Assembly: GCA_958510825.1 (NCBI GenBank)
Contig: OY294054.1
Location: forward strand, 7,480,191-7,544,190
Length of the DNA: 64,000 nt
Direction of reading: 5' to 3'
Source: Brachypterus glaber
Lineage: Eukaryota > Arthropoda > Insecta > Coleoptera > Kateretidae
The notes beneath the pieces were generated by a model. It did not search any database. It was given only the letters and a program-made list of their open reading frames with translations, and was not told the origin of the DNA. The translations under genes were made by a program, and so were the position numbers. This document shows, piece after piece, positions 55,630 through 64,000 of the stretch. How positions within the stretch are numbered: position 1 is the stretch's first letter; each line of letters begins with the position of its first letter.

Positions 55630-55652
55630 GTGATATGATAATATCATATCAC
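55630..55652. repeat. 23-bp palindrome GTGATATGATA-A-TATCATATCAC
   Basis: Eleven-bp arms around a single A. The first 18 bases recur at 56,533-56,550, just before the dispersed repeat, so the motif may mark ends of one element. Confidence 0.6.
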
Positions 55653-56597
55653 TTCAGATAAATTCATCGAAAATCAGTGAAAGCGGTATTCTGATACTTC
55701 CACATCACCGAGGACCAGACGTATGTTCATATCACTTCACTGCGACAGAAGTTGTCAGACATTTATTAAAAATGGATTTAACCTCTTGTCTACCAGAGTA
55801 TCAAATTTTTAACAAACCCAATTAAATAAGAAAATATATAAAATATTTAAAAAGTATCATTTTTCGCCATTATACTATGTTTGTAAACTAATATGTTACA
55901 GGATTTAAAGGCAAAGCCAACTCCATCAATTATAATTTTTATGAAACATGCGTAAACTAAGTAAACATTGCGACCGTAAAAAAAAAACAAAAAATCTTGG
56001 TTTATTTTACTTCCCAAAATGAATAAAAATAATGTAAAAGCTATATATTTTATTTCTTTTTTTTGTATTATACTACTGTTTACAATAAATTGCATTATTA
56101 GGTAAGCCCTATTATTACAAATATGATACTTACCATTTTTTTGTAGAAAAAAAAAATTAAACAAAATATACATTCGTATTGACTCAACTTGCTATTTGTA
56201 GCTTATTTTTACGAAAAAATATTTTTTATTATCAGAATTTAATAATTCAGTACACAAGAGGTTAAATGAAGTATTGAAGGCCATACTGGTCTTAGGAGAT
56301 CTCCAAGACGCTGAAACCAAAACGACGAGCATCTAACTTTATATAATGGACAAATTCATTTAATAGACTTACTGAGGCAAATTTCATAAAAAAAATTGTA
56401 AACGTTCCTCGTTTTCGTTTAAATGTATTTATAACAACAACTGTCAGGTTTGTAATTAGGGAAAACTCTTATCAACGAACTAAATTCGTGAAATTCGTGA
56501 ATACCGAAATATTGAAATGTGTAAAAAAACGCGTGATATGATAATATCATTTCGCCGGAAATTTATCACATTACATCTACGTTCAGAATTGATCCCC

Positions 56598-56720
56598 AGG
56601 TATGTTACCAAAAGTTTTCGCTCGGGATTGTTTTTGGTGAAGATTTGTGTGCGGCAAGGGGGGAAAAATGGGGAAAAATACATTTTTTTTACAAAACATT
56701 GAAAATTCCTATATGGGGGT
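56598..56720 (+). repeat. Dispersed repeat, copy 2 of 3
   Basis: CGGGATTGTTTTTGGTGAAG, then a G-rich run and ACATTTTTTTTACAAAA; related to 45-150 and 62,066-62,180. Confidence 0.7.
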
Positions 56721-56823
56721 ATATGATCAAAATTTGCGTTACGTAATACTTGAACGTTCCCCAAATAATTTAATTGGCCATATCCAACCAAATATTTAGT
56801 TAACACAAATAAACTTATTATTC

Positions 56824-57558
56824 CATCAATCTATTTTCTAATCATCGTACAGAGTGATATTGGTAGACTGACAGTTTCGGGCTGCTGGCCCTCTTCAGTA
56901 CCAAGAGTCAACTCTGCACGCTGAGTAAGAAAACGTTTTTAGACTTAATTCGCAAAAGGAATATAGTCATTAGATTGATGTAGATTTGTGCGCCATCTAT
57001 TGCTAGATGTAGACATCTTCTCATACCTCTCCTAGTCTGGAGACTTTGAATGGTAGCAAGTTGAAGACTTCCTTGTCTCAAGCACATAGTACCACTAAAG
57101 TGTGGTTAGACGTAGAATTAGTAAGGACAGAAATTTTTAATTTTAAACAAAATTATAAAAATATTAATTTATTTTTGCATCAATCTATTTTCTAATCATC
57201 GTACAGAGTGATATTGGTAGACTGGCGCCGATTGCCTTTTTCAGTTAATTAATAATTGAAATTTGTCGAAGGCGTACTCCCTAGATATATTGGTTCGAAA
57301 GTCAATTAAAGCCGGTAGTTCCCTCTACTACTAGCCCACACAAGTCCTGGACTTAGGGGATGCTTAATTAAGTAGAATAGTACGAGGTTAAAAACAAAAA
57401 CGAACAAACAAAAACATAGTACCACTAACGTGTGGTTAGACGTAGAATTAGTAAGGACAGAAATTTTTAATTTTAAACAAAATTATAAAAATATTAATTT
57501 ATTATTGCATCAATCTATTTTCTAATCATCGTACAGAGTGATATTGGTAGACTGACAG
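56824..57558 (+). repeat. Interspersed direct repeats
   Basis: A 47-bp unit (CATCAATCTATTTTCTAATC to GGTAGACTG) occurs at 56,824, 57,178 and 57,508. The last two belong to a 141-bp direct repeat, 57,084-57,224 and 57,414-57,554, with one or two differences. Unrelated spacers lie between. Confidence 0.85.
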
Positions 57559-57584
57559 TGTTTTACAAATAAACTGTTTTATCA

Positions 57585-57712
57585 GTGTGAGGGGCGAAGG
57601 GTAATTTCCGTAAAAATTGTTGCTGAAAGTGAATCTGACAATATAAAAACATTTTACTCGCGGGGTAGAAAAATGGGTAAGCCTTTTTACTGGGCAGTTT
57701 ATTTTTTTTCTG
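57585..57712 (+). repeat. Single 120-bp satellite unit
   Basis: GTGAGGGGCGAAGGGTAATT, then TTGTTGCTGAAAGTGAATCTG and ACTCGCGGGGTAGAAAAATGGG. This matches the ends of the arrays at 11,830, 33,000 and 62,400. Confidence 0.65.
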
Positions 57713-59080
57713 GCTTGCAGCTACCGAAAGATTTTGAATTTGGTTTTATACTTAACATCTTAATAAGTAAAAAAATATATATTTTATTTTTTTAAAATTC
57801 GCTAAAAATGAACCGCTATGGTAGCTAGGAAAATGTTCGCTATATATTTTAAGAGGTATTAATATTATTATTGGGCAAGTATTTAGTGTTGATACGGCGA
57901 AAGCCATATATTTTGATTTAACGATACATAAGCCAGTTCTAAGAGCAAAAGCTCTGGAATTTGATGTCATCTTTGCCGTATGATTAATGGTCTATATTTT
58001 ACTGTGAGACATGGGACTTTAGCAAAAGATGATATCTTCGACTTCCGTTAGCCACGGTCGCGTCTTAAGATGGGCAATGGTTATTTACTGGCCAAGCAAT
58101 CTTATTACACTCTCCGTAGGCTAAAAGCTAGAAGTTACTTTCGTATCGTATCGTATTTTGGGCTAAATCGTGTTATGATACCATGAATAAATAGAAATAA
58201 TAAATAAATGTGAAAATAAAATATTAGTATTTTCAACAAAAGATTTTTCTGTAAAAATTTCACTTTATCTAGAGAGGGTCAATGTATTTTTTATGTAGTA
58301 ATTAAAAGTGTCTACGCAAGATAACAGGGTTGTAGTTTGGGTTCTAAACTATTATCAGGTTATTTAATATACAGGGCTATTTTAAAATATTTATGTAATA
58401 TTTTGATTAAAATTTTTTCTATACAGTAGTTATAAATATATGACAAGATCTAAGTGCAGATATAAATAGATATCGTAGATTTGAAGTACGAAGAAAAATC
58501 TTTTATTTGTTTGAATATGATAGTTTATAATAATTATAGCTAAGGTTTAAATTAAGAATATTATAAATAAAATTTTAGAGATTTTATAATTAGTATTTAG
58601 TAAGTTTTCTTTAAGTAGAATGTGGGTATCTAAGTATTTTAGTCGTATAACTAAATTAGATGTAAAAGTATTAAAAATTATTAATGTACCTTGTATTTAT
58701 TTTACGATTATATTAACGATGGGATTGCTTAAATAATAATGCCTCAGGGTGTTTTTTGTATATAGTGACGTGGTTTTAAATGGCTAAACAGATCTTATAT
58801 AAACTAGATATTATTTTTTTATAGTTAATACTTAACAGAGAACAGTTAAGTTAAGATCTAAAAGTTATGAGTAAAGTTTAGCTAAGAGTATGACTGACAG
58901 TGTTGAGTTGGTCAGAGTTAAAACTATGTGTAACTCTGATGAAAATTTAAATATGTAATTTATGATGAACTTCTGAGTTGATAATTATTTAATCATTGAA
59001 AAACTGAACAACAATTACAACACTCTGAGGTAATATAAAACTTTTTATGTACTGTGAAATGGAAAAAGGTTTTCTGTAGT
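57713..59080. other. AT-rich stretch without genes
   Basis: No supported gene, RNA or repeat. A short CGTATCGTATCGTAT run is at 58,143. Confidence 0.5.
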
Positions 59081-59084
59081 CATT

Positions 59085-60608
59085 ACTAAATTAGTGAGCA
59101 AAATTTATACAAACTTGGATTTATCCAAGCCTTCCTTGGGGATCTTTCTCGATGTAGCCAAGGCATTTGATACTATCAACCATCGGAAATTATTGCGTAC
59201 TCTAGAGAATCTTGGGTTCCGAGGAAAAATCTATAATATATTAAAAAGCTATTTGAATAACAGGTATCAAATGGTACAAGTTAATAACCATTTTAGTTCT
59301 AAAAAAATAGTAAAAACAGGAACGCCACAAGGTACTATCCTCGGGCCTCTACTTTTTATTTTGTACGTAAATAGTATATTCCAGCAAATTTCCGAGGGGC
59401 TGATGGTATCATTTGCAGACGATACAGTCGTATACGTCGAGGGAGATTCTTGGTTGGAGGTAAAGATAATTGCAGAAAGATGCCTAAAAAAATTAAATAA
59501 CTGGTTTAATTTTAAACTACTCAAAATTAATTATTCCAAATCAAAATTTCTCACTTTTACGTCCTATAAAATTAATCAACCAGAGTTAAACAATCTAAAA
59601 ATTCACAATACTAAATGCGCAAATTTAAATAACTGTCATTGTACAACTATAGAAAGGGCAGATGAAGTAAAATATTTAGGCTTAACAATAGATTGCCACC
59701 TAAGATGGGACTGCCACATCTCCAATGTCTGCAATAAATTGAGGAAAATTATATATTGTTTTAACATTTTAAAAAATGTGCTCTCCTTAAAATTATTAAA
59801 AGCTACCTATTTCGCTTTTTGTCAGTCACTTATAGATTATGGATTAGTTGTTTGGGGTGCGTCTGCAAAAACAGTTATTTTTAATATTGAAGTTATTCAA
59901 AAAAAAATTATTAAAATTTGTTTAAACAAACCACGGCGGTATTCTTCTGAACAGCTATATACTGATTTCAGTGTGATGAACATAAAGGAATTATATTGGT
60001 TATCCTTGCTTAAATATTATTTTAAAAATAAAAATTGTTTAAAACTTATATCTCATTCTTATGAAACAAGACAAAAAAAAAACCTTCATTCTAAAATAAA
60101 TAAGGTAAACAAAAGTGTTGGGTTAAAAAACTTTTTATTGCATGTTCAAAAAATTTACAATATTTTGCCATTAGAACTCAAAACGCATACAAATACTTAT
60201 AAATCTTTTATAAAAAAAATTAAAATTTGGATCTTGCAAAATAAAGATATAATTAGGGATGTTTTAAAGTAAGAAATTAATAATTAAAGTACTTCTACTA
60301 AATTCATGTAAAAAAAGTCTTTATATTTTACTCTCCAATAAATAAAAATATAACAATATTTTTTTTTACTATATACGTATATCACGCACAAGCTATTTAT
60401 AGCTTTTGTGATATACTTAAAAAATAAAATTAAAAAAAAAAAATAATAACAACATAAAATATCTTCTACACACTAAGTCTAACTTTACTAAATATTGTAA
60501 CAAAAATTATTATAAAATAGTTATAGATAAAAAAATAATTTAATTTAATTGTAACTCTACATTATATATGTATGCTGTGTATAAATAAATAATAATAATA
60601 AAAAAAAA
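59085..60608 (+). mobile_element. LINE V, 5'-truncated, RT frame open
   Basis: The element starts within RT and ends in a (AATAAT)n-like, A-rich tail at about 60,585-60,608. It belongs to the same broad group as LINE Z: both have a Cys/His cluster ahead of the YLG motif (CANLNNCHC here, CTHNACKC in Z). No target duplication was identified. Confidence 0.85.
59094..60272 (+). CDS. LINE V reverse transcriptase (C-terminal 392 codons)
   Basis: Motifs in order: FLDVAKAFDTINH (about residues 18-30), TPQGTILGPLLFILYVN (77-93), FADDTVVYVEG (107-117), NWFNFKLLKINYSKSKFLTF, EVKYLGLTIDCHLRWD and YGLVVWGAS. The catalytic Asp residues are kept, but the fingers and endonuclease are missing through 5' truncation. 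The first Met shown is only the first start in the fragment. Absence of stops over 1.2 kb points to a young insertion. Confidence 0.9.
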   Translation: MSKIYTNLDLSKPSLGIFLDVAKAFDTINHRKLLRTLENLGFRGKIYNILKSYLNNRYQMVQVNNHFSSKKIVKTGTPQGTILGPLLFILYVNSIFQQISEGLMVSFADDTVVYVEGDSWLEVKIIAERCLKKLNNWFNFKLLKINYSKSKFLTFTSYKINQPELNNLKIHNTKCANLNNCHCTTIERADEVKYLGLTIDCHLRWDCHISNVCNKLRKIIYCFNILKNVLSLKLLKATYFAFCQSLIDYGLVVWGASAKTVIFNIEVIQKKIIKICLNKPRRYSSEQLYTDFSVMNIKELYWLSLLKYYFKNKNCLKLISHSYETRQKKNLHSKINKVNKSVGLKNFLLHVQKIYNILPLELKTHTNTYKSFIKKIKIWILQNKDIIRDVLK

Positions 60609-60682
60609 GTCTTATGTGTATAATGTTGAAAACCACAGAATTGCAACTTATATCTAATCTAACCATTAATGATGAAATATAC

Positions 60683-61751
60683 ACGATTCACTCAACTCTG
60701 TAATGAGGAGAATCCAGCGCATGCGCACTGATTTTCTTATTTTTGTTTTAACGTAATACGTTTTTTTTGGCATACTATGCCAAAAATTATTTTAAGCTTA
60801 TGTAACATTCTTTTGCAGAATTTTACAAAAATATCTACTTTTTTCTTATGCATATTGTTACACCAGGCGAGCATTTATTTTTTAATTAGCTAAAGCTAAA
60901 TTATTTAGCTTAAATATCCTATTTGATTCCTAAAATATATCTGTATCTGAAAAATGCCTCCAGTTAAAAAAAAACACCAAACCAGCAAACTACCAAACCA
61001 TTATTAACGTAAACCAACGCCTTCCATTAACAAAAAAAAAACACCAAACCAGCAAACTACCAAACCAAACCATTGTTAACGTAAACCAACGCTTCCCATT
61101 AAAAAAAAAACACCAAACCAGCAAACTACCAAACCAAACCATTGTTAACGTAAACCAACGCTTCCCATTTAAAAAAAACACCAAACCAGCAAACTACCAA
61201 ACTACTACTACTACCAGTACACTAGTTTTTTTGTTAGAATATATAGTTAAAAATATTGTTAAAATACTCAAGAATTTCTGTTTGATTTTTTTAATGGGGG
61301 CTTTGGGTTACGTTAACAATGGTTTGGTTTGGTAGTTTGCTGGTTTGGTGTTTTTTTTTAATGGGAGGCGTTGGTTTACGTTAACAATGGTTTGGTTTGG
61401 TGTTTTTTTTTAATGGGAGGGGTTGGTTAACGTTAATAATGGTTTGGTTTGGTAGTTTGCTAGTTAGGTGTTTTTTTTAATGGGAGGCATTTTTCAGATA
61501 CGATATTTCAGAATTTAGAAGGCGATATATTTTAAGAATCAAATAGGATTATATCTAGGCTAAATAATTTAGCTTTAGCTAATTAAAAAATAAATGCTTG
61601 CCTGGTGTAACAATATGCATAAAAAAGTAGATATTTTTGTAAAATTCTGCGAAAGAATGTTTCATAACGTTTAAATAATTTTAGGCATACGTCAAAACAG
61701 AATCAGTGCGCATGCGCTGGATTCTCCTCATTACTGCGGTGAGTGAATCGT
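60683..61751. mobile_element. Foldback element with nested tandem repeats
   Basis: A 1,069-bp element with termini ACGATTCACTCA and GAGTGAATCGT. Arms of about 0.3 kb share GGAGAATCCAGCGCATGCGC, GCATATTGTTACACCAGGC and TTTAGCTTTAGCTAATT. Toward the centre both arms carry units of about 66 bp (CACCAAACCAGCAAACTACC, GTTAACGTAAACCAACGC) in opposite orientation. No transposase is present. The short frames rich in Trp/Phe here are artefacts. Confidence 0.8.
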
Positions 61752-62065
61752 AAATATACAGATAACCAACAAATGCCTTGTTTAATTTAATATCCAAAGT
61801 TTTAAACATTTTATTTTTCAGAAATAAATATTTTTTTTGTATACAAAAGGAAAGATAGCTCTAAATAATTAATTATTCAAAATATTAAGCCTCAGTCTTA
61901 ATTAAATTATATTATAAACAAATTCCCATTCTTTAAATATTTGAATAATAATATATGCAAGACCTTTTTAGGTATTGTTTAAAATACTTATAAATAAACC
62001 ATATTAAAAGTATTTTATTATTATGCATTTATTATTATAACAAATATATATTTGTTTGTATTTAT

Positions 62066-62470
62066 GTTACTAAAAGTTCTCGCTCGGGATTGTTTTTGGT
62101 GAACATTGGGGTGCAGCAAGGGGGGCAAATGGGGAAAAATACATTTTTTTTACAAAAAATTTAAAATTGTTATATAGGGGTTTTTAAGGTTGCTGAAATT
62201 GAATCTGAAAATAAAACCCCCTCGGGGGTGAGAGGGTAAATATTTTTAAATATTTTTAATATTATCGTCAAAATTGGTATATAGGGGTTTTTGGGGTTCA
62301 CAAATCTGAATCTGATAATATTTTTTTTCTAATTTCACCCCCTGCTTTTCTTGAAAATTGATATATTGGGGTTTTTGAGGTTGCTTAAAGTGAATCTGAT
62401 AACAAAAAATCCATTTCACGCTCGGAGTTGGAAAATGGGAAAGCTCTTTTACTGGGCAGTGTATTTTCTA
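62066..62470 (+). repeat. Dispersed repeat copy 3 with 120-bp satellite units
   Basis: The CGGGATTGTTTTTGGTGAAC block (62,066-62,180) runs directly into about two satellite units (CCCCCTCGGGGGTGAGAGGG, TATATAGGGGTTTTTGGGG). It ends GGGAAAGCTCTTTTACTGGG, the same end as at 11,830 and 57,690. Confidence 0.75.
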
Positions 62471-62479
62471 AATAATTTA

Positions 62480-64000
62480 AAGAAAATTATCTAACGCACA
62501 GTGGGTTAGGTCAATACAGCTTTTACATTTTTAAGCATGTTGGATCCCAAACTTTAATAAAATTATTTAAAAAATAAATTACAAGGCACATTTGAGAAAC
62601 AAAAATGGTCACAAAATCTATTCGTGTTAGTTTGGACTTTTTTATGTCTGCTTTAGTATGACAATATAACATTTAAGACAATTTACCGCACAGCGGTCAT
62701 AACATACCGTTTTTATATTTTTTAATTATGTTGGACACCAAACCAGCAAACTACCAAACTACTACTACTACCAGTACACTAGTTTTTTTGTTAGAATATA
62801 TAGTTAAAAATATTGTTAAAATAATCAAGAATTTCTGTTTGATTTTTTTAATGGGGGCTTTGGGTTACGTTAACAATGGTTTGGTTTGGTAGTTTGCTGG
62901 TTTGGTGTTTTTTTTTAATGGGAGGCGTTGGTTTACGTTAACAATGGTTTGGTTTGGTGTTTTTTTTTTAATGGGAGGGGTTGGTTAACGTTAATAATGT
63001 TTTGGTTTGGTAGTTTGCTAGTTAGGTGTTTTTTTTTAATGGGAGGCATTTTTCAGATACGATATTTCAGCAATATCAGCAATACAGCTTTTACATTTTT
63101 AAGCATGTTGGACCCCAAACTTTAATAAAATTATTTAAAAAATAAATTACAAGGCACATTTGAGAAACAAAAATGGTCACAAAATCTATGCGTGTTGGTT
63201 TGGACTTTTTTATGTCTGCTTTAGTATGACAATATAACATTTAAGACAATTTACCGCACAGCGGTCATAACATACCGTTTTTATATTTTTTAATTATGTT
63301 GGACACCAGACTTCAATAAAATTATTTACAAATGTAGTCTAATGCTCTGTGGTCCGAATTTGCAAGAAGTGGTTACATGTTTTTGTGTTATATTTTTCCA
63401 GCCTGCTTAAGTTTGGAAGTATAAAAATTAAGATGATTTACCGCACAGTGGTCATAACAAACAGTTTTTATATTTTTAAGCATGTTGAACCCCAGAGTTC
63501 AATAAAATTATTTAAAAATATAGTCTAACGCACTGTGGACCGAACTTGGAAAAAAGTGATTAAAACTTTTTTATATAGCCTTTTTCCAGCCTGCTTAAGT
63601 ATGCCAGTATAAAAATTAAGATGATTTACCGCACGGTGGTCATAATATTCAGTTTTTAAATTTTTAAGCATGTTGGACGACAGAGTTCAATAAAATGATT
63701 AAAAAAAAATATAGTCTAACGCACTGTGGTCCGAATTTGGGAAAAAGTTTTCAAAACTTTTTTATGTGTGTTATAGCTTTTTTATATCAGTTTACGTATG
63801 GCAGTATAACAAATAATAAGATTTATCGCACAGTGGTCACAACATACAGTTTTTACATTTTTAAGCATGTTGTAGTTCAGAGTTCAATAAAATTATTTAA
63901 AAATATAGTCTAACGTACTGTGTTCCAAATTTAGAAAAAAGTGGTCAAAACTTTTTTGTGTGTTAAAGCGTTTTTTATGTCTGCAGTATAAAAAATAAGA
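62480..64000 (+). repeat. 190-bp satellite array, continues past window
   Basis: Tandem units with CGCACTGTGGTCCGAATTTG, ACCGCACAGTGGTCATAAC and TTTTTAAGCATGTTGGAC. The GCATGTTG mark is spaced about 186-197 bp apart (63,104; 63,295; 63,481; 63,669; 63,866). The first units (62,480-62,738 and 63,074-63,304) are a variant type. The array is broken at 62,739-63,073. Confidence 0.9.
62739..63073 (+). repeat. Copy of the foldback centre inside the satellite
   Basis: 62,739-63,073 is nearly identical to 61,181-61,512, the centre and right inner arm of the foldback element (TACTACTACTACCAGTACAC to GGGAGGCATTTTTCAGATAC). One T/A change (ATACTCAAG to ATAATCAAG) and a few run-length changes are seen. 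It is a recent partial copy. Confidence 0.85.

Larger units (their letters stand above)
54234..56590. other. AT-rich stretch without genes
   Basis: No coding signal beyond chance. A (TA)n run lies at 55,375-55,394. A hairpin at 54,358-54,460 and a 23-bp palindrome at 55,630-55,652 are listed separately. Confidence 0.6.

Noticed and set aside
55847..56806. Minus-strand frames of 108 codons
   Set aside because: AT-rich, low-complexity composition without motifs; consistent with chance.
60990..63125. Trp/Phe-rich short frames (GSLLVWCFFF-type)
   Set aside because: They are translations of the 66-bp tandem units of the foldback element.

Overview
This is a eukaryotic, AT-rich, repeat-dominated window. 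LINEs, a Ty3/gypsy element with a tRNA-Lys-type primer site, foldback elements, satellites, microsatellites and a Maverick/Polinton-like virus relic together suggest an arthropod, most likely an insect. The species cannot be told from the sequence. I found no convincing intact host gene. Nearly all coding sequence belongs to mobile or virus-like elements, most of it broken.

Layout. 1-5,900: microsatellites, a 120-bp satellite array with an orientation switch, a 784-bp near-perfect palindrome carrying an exon-like segment in each arm, and a 1.16-kb foldback element flanked by TA. 5,960-18,948: a gypsy-type LTR retrotransposon (tRNA-Lys-type primer site, gag, protease, RT, RNase H, integrase, probable 3' LTR of about 3 kb). 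Its pol gene is split by a 4.5-kb FB-like element with arms of 135-bp tandem repeats and a 9-bp target duplication. 18,952-27,520: a decayed Maverick/Polinton-like relic with a penton-like (minor capsid) gene, a double jelly-roll capsid gene, an intact small conserved gene and a type-B DNA polymerase. A truncated LINE with a 0.9-kb hexanucleotide tail interrupts the first capsid gene. 27,600-30,260: non-coding sequence, a GC-rich block, a degenerate tRNA-like sequence and two CTAGATGGCG motifs. 30,300-33,700: the 120-bp satellite array with a second TA foldback copy inside it. 35,722-41,615: a tandem duplication of about 0.95 kb whose first copy holds a nearly complete LINE (W) and whose second copy is an empty site. 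43,380-54,233: three LINEs nested in each other (X minus, Y plus, Z minus). 54,233-59,080: mostly featureless. 59,085-60,608: a truncated LINE (V) with an open RT frame. 60,683-64,000: another foldback element, further 120-bp satellite, and a 190-bp satellite running off the window.

How the parts relate. The order of insertion can be read directly: gypsy into or beside the capsid gene, FB-like element into gypsy pol, LINE into the capsid gene, Z into Y into X, W into one half of a duplication, and a TA foldback element into a satellite unit. The same 120-bp satellite and TA foldback families recur in several places, including the loop of the FB-like element, so these non-autonomous elements appear to carry or spread satellite units.
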